From: Tritrichomonas foetus
Lineage: Eukaryota; Parabasalia; Tritrichomonadida; Tritrichomonadidae
Reading direction: 5' to 3'
Length of the DNA: 18,120 nt
NCBI GenBank assembly: GCA_001839685.1
Contig: MLAK01000974.1
Span: 24,122 to 42,241 of the forward strand
Part shown: positions 1-8,178 of the stretch, in pieces
Layout: each line of letters begins with the position of its first letter
Numbering within the stretch: position 1 is the stretch's first letter
The notes under the pieces: generated by a model
Seen by the model: the letters and a program-made list of their open reading frames with translations, nothing else
Database searches by the model: none
Told to the model about the DNA's origin: nothing
Made by a program: the position numbers and the translations under genes

Positions 1-889
1 GATTCATTTGATTAAGTATAAAATAAGCAGATTTTGAATTCGATCTTAAATCAATAGTTGATGTCATGATTTCTTCTCTTTTCAATAATAATGCATTGCT
101 TAAATGGTGAAATATTTCTTTCGCAATGATGGACGATGATGTATATGTTTGATTTTTGTCGATTTCGAGTGAGATTGTATGATTTGTTTTCCCTTGGTTG
201 ATGTATTTATCAAATATATAATAATTTAAATCACTTTTTTGACGANGATGCATTGCATTGGGATAAAACTTTGGTTGGAAAATAGGATCACTTAAAATAG
301 TAATTCCTCGAAGTTGAGGTTCAATCATTTCCCTCTTATACAATGTTCGAATGATATGGCAATGTGATAGGTTTTGTGTGAGTAAATAGTTGAGGGAAGC
401 ATCATTACTCAAATCAATAATGATTTCAAAATTCATTTCAAAAAGAAGATTAAAAATATCGGGATTAGTCAAATTAATATGAAAACGATTTTTAACTCGT
501 CCATATAAAATGTGATGCTTTTTCAAGAAAGGTGTTAATTCTTCGCCGANTTTCTTCTTAGANCCAATTATTAAAACTTTTGTTTCTTTGATATCCAATG
601 GATGAATGTTGAACATACACGATGTTAATTTCAAATCTCTTGGTTTAAATAGATTTTTGTATTTTAAATATGTATCTTTGTCCAAAAAGCATAAGTCTTT
701 ATATTTTTCTTTATTTTTAAAAAAAACACTGGGGAAAAGATTATGGAAATAAAATTCCTTGTTGAGTTCGAAAGTGGCATTTTTTTCAAAGGGATAATAT
801 GGAACTAAAATTACTAAAATATGTATAATACTGAATAGCAAAAAAATGAATAGTGGCCTCTTTCTTTTTTCGAAGTCATATATTAGCAT
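1..889 (-). CDS. Partial membrane-anchored protein with weak RmlD-like (extended SDR) Rossmann region
   Basis: An open frame of 296 codons starts at 889 and runs off the left edge without a stop. Three single N calls fall in codons 109, 114 and 215 and do not shift the frame. A TGA codon sits directly before the ATG, so this start is secure. Residues 11-30 form one hydrophobic helix after a short basic N-terminus, which suggests a type II signal anchor. Residues 104-115 read KVLIIGSKKKxGE, where the N leaves x as F, L, I or V. This resembles the dinucleotide-binding GxxGxxG turn of dTDP-4-dehydrorhamnose reductases (RmlD), with the middle Gly replaced by Lys. Residues 247-270 (QTYTSSSIIAKEIF onward) resemble the C-terminal 'GSPT..DLA' block of that family. 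The stretch between is much shorter than in RmlD, and I see no YxxxK catalytic pair. A degenerate, possibly non-catalytic sugar-nucleotide SDR relative is my inference. Family assignment is weak; the reading frame itself is well supported. Confidence 0.6.
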   Translation of the reverse strand, partial: MLIYDFEKRKRPLFIFLLFSIIHILVILVPYYPFEKNATFELNKEFYFHNLFPSVFFKNKEKYKDLCFLDKDTYLKYKNLFKPRDLKLTSCMFNIHPLDIKETKVLIIXSKKKXGEELTPFLKKHHILYGRVKNRFHINLTNPDIFNLLFEMNFEIIIDLSNDASLNYLLTQNLSHCHIIRTLYKREMIEPQLRGITILSDPIFQPKFYPNAMHXRQKSDLNYYIFDKYINQGKTNHTISLEIDKNQTYTSSSIIAKEIFHHLSNALLLKREEIMTSTIDLRSNSKSAYFILNQMN

Positions 890-1464
890 TCAGCTCAAAA
901 GGCGAAATAATTCTTTTCAAATTTACCATCGTCACATTCAAATATTGACCTAGTAAATTTCCTAAAATTGAAACATATTCAGAAATTTTCTGTGATCTGA
1001 ATATTTACATACAATAAATGAATAAAGCTGTAAAGAATGATAAAATCCTGATAAAGGATATTTTGAATGTCTATCATCTAATAAAGATTGATTTTTGTGA
1101 ATTACAAAGTCTGACGATGCATTTGTAAATCATAGATCAAGAAATATAATGTTATTTCCTAAATTTGGATCTGAAGGTATTTACAAATTGGTGTTTAACT
1201 ATTGAGAAATAAACTAGAGTTGCATTTGAGATTTTAATTCACAGATCTGAAATCGGAATGATCAAAGTGGCTATTAATAAGTTTGATGATTTTTTTTATT
1301 TAATTATTTAAATATATTTTGCCTTTTGACTCAAATGATTCAGTGACTTTGATCAAAAAGAAAAAGAGAAAATTTCTATCTCTTTATTTTGAATGAACAG
1401 ATCAAAAAGCCTTTCAATTGTTAACTTTTTCTGAAGACAGAATCTGAATTTCATATCACATCAA
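890..1464. promoter_or_regulatory. Divergent intergenic region between the RmlD-like and pseudokinase genes
   Basis: This 575-bp gap separates two diverging genes and should hold both promoters. It contains TATTGACC at 943-950 (GGTCAA in the sense of the left gene). The word GATCTGAA occurs at 994-1001, 1168-1175 and 1244-1251, and ATCTGAA again at 1442-1448. The first two copies are each followed closely by TATTTACA. No coding frame of substance is visible. Function is inferred from position only. Confidence 0.45.
1451..1461 (+). promoter_or_regulatory. Initiator-like element of the pseudokinase gene
   Basis: Two overlapping TCAY(A/T) words, TCATA (1451-1455) and TCACA (1456-1460), lie 4-14 nt before the ATG at 1465. 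Trichomonad initiators have this form and give 5' leaders of only a few nucleotides. The match supports the chosen start. Such a short motif is common in A+T-rich DNA, so the evidence is its position. Confidence 0.5.
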
Positions 1465-4029
1465 ATGTTCCATCAGGATGAACCTTTGAACTTATCAGAA
1501 ATTCTTCGAAGATATACAAAGTATGTGTGTAATTTGAAAGACCTCAAATATTGTCGAAAGCTCGGCCAATTTTTCTACAATCAAAGATATCTTTTCACCG
1601 ATGATAAAAAACATAAATATATGGTTAAAGAATATGATCAAAAGATAATGGCTAATTCTTCCCTTCGATATTTTATTCGTGAAGTAGTAGCTCTTACATC
1701 AGTCAATCATTTTTTGATTTCTCCTTTGCGCGGAATTACTTTGTTTCCAAGATGTGCAATTATTTCTGATTATTATAAGAATGGCTCTATTGACAACTAT
1801 CTCACGCCGAAATCCAAGATGAGGTTATCACCATGTCAATTATCGATTATTGCTTTATATGTTTCGAAAGCAATGTCAATCATTCATAAATCAAAAATAA
1901 TACACAGAAATTTGAATACATCAACAGTACATTTGGATAAAGAGTTTATACCACATATTTGTGGGTTTGAAATGTGTCATTTTAATAACAATGAAAATCC
2001 ACCTGTAAAAAAATTTGCTAACGTTTTTACTACAGCACCAGAATTACTAGCACAGCAATGCTACGATGAAAAAGTTGATGTTTATTCTTTTGGTATGCTT
2101 GTTTATCAAATGTCTGAAAATAAACAGCCTTTTGAAGGTTTAACTGAATCAAATATTGTCACAAAAGTTGGAACACTTGGGAAGAAACCCATTTATAGTC
2201 GAGCAACAAAATCAGAGGTGCAAGATTTTATCAATAAATGCATATGTAAAGAACCAGAAAAAAGACCAAGTTTTGAACAACTATATAATGAAATAAATTC
2301 TGGCCAATTCATATTTCCTGGTTGTACCAAAGAAGAATTTGAATCACATAAAGTTTCATCTTTCTCTCTCTCAAAATTTCATGTTAAAAATTCCGAACCA
2401 ATTGATGTTCGTGAATTAAGAAGCAAAATCGCTCAAATATGTCCGAACGATTTAAGTGAATTTAGTGATGATGATGATACTGATTTAACAACACAAAGTA
2501 GTCCTGCAGATCGTGTTTTTTCTCCTCCAGGGAGTTTTGAAATCAAAACACCACCATCCAAATTAGTTGAAGAACCACAAAAAAAAGAATCAAAATTATC
2601 GATTCTTGAAAATCCAAATTCACCATGTTTTATTTCAAATCTTCATCATGTAATTTTGGGGTTGAATTCGAATGATTATCAAGGATTATTTGAATTGTTA
2701 AACTCACATTTAAAAATGAGAATAAAGCCAGAAGTAACTGTAGCAATTTTAAAGCATATTTACAAACTGATGATATCACACTCTCCTTTTATTGATTATG
2801 TGATTTCAAGTGAACTTTTGACAAGTCCACCTTTGGTATCTCCAGAGGCGATTGATGTTGTTTTGGATATATTGTCTATTATCTTTATCCGCTGTCCACA
2901 ATTTGTTTCCCCATCAATGCATAACTTAATTACTTTCTTACTAGCATTCAAACCATCAGATGTCATTATTTTGCTCTCTTATTATGTGAATTCCTGGTCA
3001 TTAATCAAGGATCCCTTTTCATTATTTGATGTTATCTTGCAAAAAGCATCGATGTTAAATGCTAGTTCGGCTTATAACTTTATTGCAATAATGTATACAT
3101 TGGCAATAAATTATTCGGATGTAAATGAAAAATATTCATCAAAATTTTGTGAATTAATTATGATTTACTTAACTTTGCCTGATGATAATATTAATTTAAG
3201 TTGTCTTCACTTTATTGGAAATTTATATCATGAAAAATTAAAACTAGATTCAAAAATTATATGTAAGGCACTTAAGAATGAAAAACTACAAAACGGAATT
3301 CTTTCTATATTAATACGGATGCATCCCATACCTTTTGATGAAGAAATGATTCAGCTATTATTAGATTTATCGAATAATAATAGTAAATCATCACTAGTAT
3401 TATTAATAATGCTCGATGATCATCACAATGAATGTGAAATTAACCCTTCAATCAATTATTTCTTAACAAAAACAGAATGGCTTGGCCAAAATTTACCAAC
3501 TATCCAACAAACTTTTAAATTTTTTTCCATTGTTGGAAGGAATAGTAAGGCAAAAGTTGTTTTAGGCAATTGCTCTGAACTTACCGATTTTTTACTCAAT
3601 TTAATTGACTCAAAAGTATTATTTCTTGCATCAACATTACCTCGTATCATTAGCTTCTTACAGCTTAATAAAACACAAATGATTCATCTTTTAGACAAAG
3701 GAATACTCAAACATTATTTAGAATCTGTTACTGGTTTTGGTGATCAAAGTTTAGATTTATCAGGTGTGATTTTAATTGATCGATTTGCAAGAGTTAAATA
3801 TTCGGATGATTTCATATATTTCATGCCTAAAATGGTTTCAATGCTTAGTTATCCTCAAGAAATGGCATCTGTAGCAATAACTGTATTTGTTACATTATCT
3901 ATTCATCCACAATGCCATCAAATGCTCAAGGAATTAGGAATGGTAAAATATTTTGAAACTCTACTCACTTATCCAAATTATAAAACCAATGCACAACTTT
4001 TTCTCTCTAATATGAACAAAAATAGGTAA
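1465..4029 (+). CDS. Predicted pseudokinase with long alpha-helical (ARM/HEAT-like) C-terminal region
   Basis: An 854-residue protein. Residues about 25-285 form a protein-kinase fold, most like the TKL/tyrosine-kinase-like group. Visible landmarks are the ATP-lysine K55 in MVKEYD, the helix-C glutamate E73, HRN at 147-149, GFE at 167-169 in place of DFG, APE at 191-193, DVYSFG at 205-210 and the conserved Arg267 in KRPSF. The catalytic Asp of HRD is Asn, the metal-binding Asp of DFG is Gly, and the Asn five residues after the HRD Asp position is Thr. The glycine loop is also degenerate (KLGQFFYNQ). Together these changes predict an inactive kinase. A linker at about 290-395 is polar and includes an acidic run (SDDDDTD near 335-342). 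Residues about 400-850 are Leu/Ile-rich amphipathic helices of armadillo/HEAT style. No signal peptide or membrane segment is visible. A signalling scaffold is an inference. The initiator-like element just upstream supports the start. Confidence 0.85.
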   Translation: MFHQDEPLNLSEILRRYTKYVCNLKDLKYCRKLGQFFYNQRYLFTDDKKHKYMVKEYDQKIMANSSLRYFIREVVALTSVNHFLISPLRGITLFPRCAIISDYYKNGSIDNYLTPKSKMRLSPCQLSIIALYVSKAMSIIHKSKIIHRNLNTSTVHLDKEFIPHICGFEMCHFNNNENPPVKKFANVFTTAPELLAQQCYDEKVDVYSFGMLVYQMSENKQPFEGLTESNIVTKVGTLGKKPIYSRATKSEVQDFINKCICKEPEKRPSFEQLYNEINSGQFIFPGCTKEEFESHKVSSFSLSKFHVKNSEPIDVRELRSKIAQICPNDLSEFSDDDDTDLTTQSSPADRVFSPPGSFEIKTPPSKLVEEPQKKESKLSILENPNSPCFISNLHHVILGLNSNDYQGLFELLNSHLKMRIKPEVTVAILKHIYKLMISHSPFIDYVISSELLTSPPLVSPEAIDVVLDILSIIFIRCPQFVSPSMHNLITFLLAFKPSDVIILLSYYVNSWSLIKDPFSLFDVILQKASMLNASSAYNFIAIMYTLAINYSDVNEKYSSKFCELIMIYLTLPDDNINLSCLHFIGNLYHEKLKLDSKIICKALKNEKLQNGILSILIRMHPIPFDEEMIQLLLDLSNNNSKSSLVLLIMLDDHHNECEINPSINYFLTKTEWLGQNLPTIQQTFKFFSIVGRNSKAKVVLGNCSELTDFLLNLIDSKVLFLASTLPRIISFLQLNKTQMIHLLDKGILKHYLESVTGFGDQSLDLSGVILIDRFARVKYSDDFIYFMPKMVSMLSYPQEMASVAITVFVTLSIHPQCHQMLKELGMVKYFETLLTYPNYKTNAQLFLSNMNKNR

Positions 4030-4048
4030 CATTATTTTACAATGAACT

Positions 4049-4158
4049 GTATATAATTCTTTCTAAATGTATATAATTCTTTCTAAACGTATATAATTCT
4101 TTCTAAACGTATATAATTCTTTCTAAATGTATATAATTCTTTCTAAATGTATATAATT
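4049..4158. repeat. 20-bp tandem repeat, about 5.5 copies
   Basis: Unit GTATATAATTCTTTCTAAAT, with C replacing the last T in two copies. Full copies start at 4049, 4069, 4089, 4109 and 4129, and a partial copy begins at 4149. The array starts 20 bp after the stop of the pseudokinase gene, in the gap to the convergent lectin gene. Near-identity of the copies implies recent expansion. Confidence 0.95.
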
Positions 4159-4286
4159 ATAGAGCTTTGGATAAACAAATCATAGAAACAAAAAGAAAAA
4201 CATTTTTCGATAGAATAAATTTTAATTATATATTAATTACATTATCTTGTTTATCATTATTGCAGTAAATTCATTCTAATTTAAAT

Positions 4287-5669
4287 TCAATAATCATGAC
4301 TAAAAACATCAAAATAATGAGCTATAAAGAAAACAATGACCAGTATTGTTTCAATAATCATACAATATTGAATTAGCTTCCAATATTTCTTTTCACTTAC
4401 ATTTTCGACAATATTTTGAAGTTGTCCGTCTTCATCTATTCCTTTTTCTCCCATTTCAGATAAAATTTCTTTCAGATCGAATATTTTGATATTCGATTTG
4501 TCAATTGTTTGTGTTATAGTCGTATTAAATGTATTCATTACATCATTCAATAATTTCCATGCAGTACCAGTGACATTTCTTGCAGTTTGAATTCTATCAA
4601 CAATTTTCAATGTCCTTTTTTGCCACTTGAGTGAATAATTAATCAATTTATCACTAATGAATCGATTCACATATGAAAATGAAGCCATATCATTACTTGC
4701 GAAGTTGCACTCATCAGCAATATCCAATAAATCATCAAATGTGCCATTGTTTGGCATATTTCCAATAACTTCTGTGATTGATTTCGTATTAATTTGCTCA
4801 AAAATTGCTTCACGCTTGACTAATTCTTGAGAAGTCAAATTAAATGAAGGATTTCTTAATCTCAAACTATATGTTGGTTTAAATTTACTTGAATATTCTT
4901 TTTTATTAATTTTTTTATTATGTTTTCTGAATATTTCAGCTGGATAAGTTTCATCAATATTGAATTTCACTTTTGATAGGACGAGATGAGATACTCTTTG
5001 ATAATTAGAAGCTGTTGCACCAATATAACAATTGGCAATATTTGCCTCTAGTTTTTTTTGAACTAATAATTCATCATTCAAATATAATTGAATACCAAGA
5101 GGTGAGAAATCAATTAAAATTCTCTGAAATCGAGAGAAATTAAAGGAAACTGTTTTATCTGGATTTGGTAAAGTTGTTAGTTTAAAGTTATCTTTTCCTG
5201 AAGATTGTAAAATGTGAATTTCAAAAAATCCAGTTCTATCATCATAATTGTTATTCACATTTTTTTCATTATTTTGTTTGTGATTCAAATTTTGGTTTGT
5301 TGAGTTTTTTTCTTTTATTGAAAAAAGGACTCCAACACCATTGAAATTACTTGGACCACCATGTAAATCACCATTTGCGCCATATTTGTTAATAAACCAA
5401 AAAGCAAACCCGCCGCCATAATTTCCACGCATGATATTCATCTCGTAAAAAACTGACCATTTTTGGAGAGATATTTCTATATTTGTCCATGCATAACTTT
5501 TTACAAACTGCAGTGGCGGCAATAAATCTACATATTTATCAAGCACTAATGCTTTTCCACCAAATTCCCAATATTTCACATTTTCATCGTCGTTTGGATC
5601 TAGCGGGAAGGAAATGTCGGCATTTGTCCCTGAAAATACTGTCGAAGTGAGAAAAAGAAGAAGTAACAT
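4287..5669 (-). CDS. L-type (ERGIC-53/VIP36-like) lectin-domain type I membrane protein
   Basis: A 460-residue protein with a signal peptide (MLLLLFLTSTVFSG, cleavage probably near residue 17) and a lumenal legume-lectin-like domain at about 18-238. One membrane helix lies at about 431-450, followed by a tail of about 10 residues. Family landmarks are YWEFGGKA (33-40), GGGFAFWF (85-92) and NFNGVGVLF (108-116). In ERGIC-53/VIP36 the second block reads GDGF and the third is followed by Asp; both Asp help bind calcium or mannose. Here they are Gly86 and Ser117. A polar Asn/Lys-rich loop at about 121-143 replaces the usual calcium loop. Family members carry glycoproteins between ER and Golgi. This one may have lost classical mannose binding, which is an inference. 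The short tail ends in HDY and lacks a KKxx retrieval signal, unlike ERGIC-53. The membrane-proximal region (about 250-420) is helical and could oligomerise as a stalk. Confidence 0.83.
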   Translation of the reverse strand: MLLLLFLTSTVFSGTNADISFPLDPNDDENVKYWEFGGKALVLDKYVDLLPPLQFVKSYAWTNIEISLQKWSVFYEMNIMRGNYGGGFAFWFINKYGANGDLHGGPSNFNGVGVLFSIKEKNSTNQNLNHKQNNEKNVNNNYDDRTGFFEIHILQSSGKDNFKLTTLPNPDKTVSFNFSRFQRILIDFSPLGIQLYLNDELLVQKKLEANIANCYIGATASNYQRVSHLVLSKVKFNIDETYPAEIFRKHNKKINKKEYSSKFKPTYSLRLRNPSFNLTSQELVKREAIFEQINTKSITEVIGNMPNNGTFDDLLDIADECNFASNDMASFSYVNRFISDKLINYSLKWQKRTLKIVDRIQTARNVTGTAWKLLNDVMNTFNTTITQTIDKSNIKIFDLKEILSEMGEKGIDEDGQLQNIVENVSEKKYWKLIQYCMIIETILVIVFFIAHYFDVFSHDY

Positions 5670-5946
5670 ATTTTTGATAATAAAAATAAACTGGTCAATA
5701 TATTGACCATAATAAGTTAATTAACTTATGCTCAGTTAAATTAAGAGAGTAGTTTTCAGACAAAAAAATCATTATAAATACAACTTATACAATCTTTCTT
5801 TAATTGTTATAGATGATCAAATACAGCTGATCTTAGATAGGAAAACATAGTGTCTCAAATATGAAGGAAAATCATCAATGTGTCATGTCTCTGATTAATA
5901 ACAAAAGATACATTCATAAAGATAGTTTTTATTGTTTAAAAAAATT
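5670..5946 (-). promoter_or_regulatory. Upstream region of the lectin gene
   Basis: This 277-bp gap holds the lectin promoter and the 3' flank of nothing but the USP7-like gene's upstream neighbour side is elsewhere; the USP7-like gene ends at its left boundary on the lower-coordinate side of 9993. The only clear structure is a perfect 16-bp palindrome at 5693-5708. No TCAY(A/T) initiator-like word is found close to the lectin ATG. No open frame of note is present. Confidence 0.3.
5693..5708. promoter_or_regulatory. Perfect 16-bp palindrome upstream of the lectin gene
   Basis: GGTCAATATATTGACC reads identically on both strands and is centred about 31 nt upstream of the lectin ATG at 5669. 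Each half carries the GGTCAA/TTGACC hexamer that also occurs upstream of several other genes in the window. The placement fits a site for a dimeric regulator, which is an inference. Confidence 0.45.
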
Positions 5947-8169
5947 TTAATTATAAATTTTGAGAGATTCATCGCGTGAGATTTTGCTTTTTTCAGGTGG
6001 ATATAAAATAATTAGTTCGAGTTCCTTATTTCCAATCAAATCACCAACAATTTCATCATTATCCTTCAATAAAATATTATCTTTAATATTGTATGTCGAT
6101 GTTGACTTAAAGTAAACTTTGCAGCGTGATAAACTGTTTTCAAGATGAAGAATCTCTTTCAAACGATTTTTTAATTCACTTACTTTTTCTGTTTTATTAA
6201 CTACAAAATAGAAAGGATCTTTAATTGCAGAACAATGATGGTATTCATTATTTTTCATGAAAGTTCCAGTTGTCAAATATTCATTATTTGATAAGTCTAG
6301 CTGGCAATTAGGAACCAGATCAAATCTAAAAGTATGATTTAAAAATGATATTTTCTCATCCATTTCACAAATCGAAGAGATTTGATTCTGATTCACACTC
6401 GAAATTCGAATTTCTGGAGTTTTATTATCCACCATGTCATATTTTATTATCTTTTCATCTATCATTTCTTCAACTTTTGTTCTTAAATCTTTAATGAACG
6501 ATTTCTTTGGTAAAAATATGGTTTTCTTTAAAGAAACATTAAATCCATCTGTTGATATGAATAATGTTATTGATATCATATTTTCTAATTCGTCTTTGGT
6601 TACATTTTTCACAAGATGAACATAAATATTGAATTTACTTTTCATATATGTGTGAAAATCTCTTTCAACTGTTTCATTCGGCTGTGCCATAATTACAACA
6701 GGTTGGGAAGTTGAATTATTATTTAAACATTTTGAGATCAATAAAGTGTCTTTTTCTTCATTGAAATCCAAATTTAGATTTTTAACTAAGAAGTTTTGGA
6801 GTTGAATCGCAGTTATAGCTGCTGCAGGGAATTCAATTTCGTAAATTGGTGTGTTTGGTTCATCTAGGAGATATAAAATTGCTTTTGTAAGTTGTTTAAA
6901 CCTTTTCATATATTTCGTAATTGATGTAATTGATTTATTTGTTGTATCTTTATATATAATTTTCTTTAATTTGGAATTATTGACTTCATCTTTCTTTTCA
7001 TTTCCATCTTTTTTAGTTTGTGTCTTTTTGGTTGATTTTTTGTCGAAAATGGATTCGCCATATTTTTGAATAATCTCTTGTTTAGTATGCCATTTGAAAG
7101 TTGCACTTGAGATATTAATTGGGGAATTTTTCTTGAGTTGAATGAAAATTTGATAAATCGAATAACTATAATTTTCAAGTGTACTGTCATTTCCCAATGG
7201 TTTTAATTCATCTTGATATCCCATAGTGAAGATTTCATATTCAGTATCTTCAGGAAATCCTAAAATCTGGGAAATTTTAGGCGAAATATCTGAAACAGTG
7301 CTTGAAGGTTTCACTGAAAGATATCCAATATATTGAATTGGTACTTCCAAAGAAATATGAAAGAATTTTAACAATAAAATATGATCGGTTATTTCAAGTT
7401 GCTCTTCTTTTGGTTTCTTTTGTAAAAAGAGACTTGTATAGTATGTATCAATACTTGCATCATCACATTGAATGATTCTATAAGGTGAAAATTTTGAATA
7501 AGTGAGATAAAGTCGAATTTCATTTTTATCAAGTTTAAATTCATCGGCAACTTTTTCATATAATTCGGCGTTTGTAGTTTTTGAATTAAACTTGAAATTC
7601 TTTACTAATGGTCCACATTTATATCCTGTGGTATTTTTTATCGAATTTACAAGGATAGAATCTTCATGTATTACTTTTATGGTTACTTCTGATTTAGTTT
7701 GTTTATAATAGCCATATGTATGATTATCATCTTCTTTCAAACAGTCTAAAAGATGAGGTGGGATGTCTTCTTTTTGAACAGGTTTCATTAAACGTGGTGC
7801 ATCGTCCCTTCGAATATAAATCAACATATAAGCTGAGAAACTTTTCTCATATGACATTCCATATCCAATGTCATAGCTTCCCCCATTATGGTTGTAATTT
7901 GACATGCATGAATTTGATCCACCAAAGTTGTTCGTGACTGCTTGTTCATATGTTGCCCTTGAAACATTTGAATCATTAAATTGATACCATTGTTCACTGG
8001 TTGATGTACGAAGAAATGCATAATAATGTCCAAAATTCACACTTCCACTATGAACAAGAACACCATATAAATCAAATATTGATGATTTTGATCGATCAGC
8101 ATTGGGTGCAAGGTATGGTGATAAATCAATTGTAGGTGGAAATTCAAATCTACTGTTGATTTTTACCAT
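5947..8169 (-). CDS. USP7-like gene, segment 3: catalytic His half and C-terminal ubiquitin-like region
   Basis: 740 codons from the first Met after the TAA. It begins MVKINSRFEFPP, matching the USP7 segment that directly follows the catalytic-domain strand ending segment 2. The catalytic His is H48 in NFGHYYAF. The third catalytic position is in WYQFNDSNVSR, where the usual Asp is Asn65 followed by Asp66; Asn is accepted in many USPs. SAYMLIYIRRDD and DIPPHLL match the end of the USP domain and the linker. The rest, about 500 residues, alternates beta-strand and helix blocks that fit several ubiquitin-like domains as in USP7. A Lys-rich linker (KKSTKKTQTKKD) divides them. It ends with KSKISRDESLKIYN, then TAA. 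Alone, it lacks the catalytic Cys. Confidence 0.75.
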   Translation of the reverse strand: MVKINSRFEFPPTIDLSPYLAPNADRSKSSIFDLYGVLVHSGSVNFGHYYAFLRTSTSEQWYQFNDSNVSRATYEQAVTNNFGGSNSCMSNYNHNGGSYDIGYGMSYEKSFSAYMLIYIRRDDAPRLMKPVQKEDIPPHLLDCLKEDDNHTYGYYKQTKSEVTIKVIHEDSILVNSIKNTTGYKCGPLVKNFKFNSKTTNAELYEKVADEFKLDKNEIRLYLTYSKFSPYRIIQCDDASIDTYYTSLFLQKKPKEEQLEITDHILLLKFFHISLEVPIQYIGYLSVKPSSTVSDISPKISQILGFPEDTEYEIFTMGYQDELKPLGNDSTLENYSYSIYQIFIQLKKNSPINISSATFKWHTKQEIIQKYGESIFDKKSTKKTQTKKDGNEKKDEVNNSKLKKIIYKDTTNKSITSITKYMKRFKQLTKAILYLLDEPNTPIYEIEFPAAAITAIQLQNFLVKNLNLDFNEEKDTLLISKCLNNNSTSQPVVIMAQPNETVERDFHTYMKSKFNIYVHLVKNVTKDELENMISITLFISTDGFNVSLKKTIFLPKKSFIKDLRTKVEEMIDEKIIKYDMVDNKTPEIRISSVNQNQISSICEMDEKISFLNHTFRFDLVPNCQLDLSNNEYLTTGTFMKNNEYHHCSAIKDPFYFVVNKTEKVSELKNRLKEILHLENSLSRCKVYFKSTSTYNIKDNILLKDNDEIVGDLIGNKELELIILYPPEKSKISRDESLKIYN

Positions 8170-8178
8170 TTGTTCAGT

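Noticed and set aside
4049..4158. CRISPR array
   Set aside because: Copies are directly adjacent with no unique spacers, and the genome is eukaryotic.
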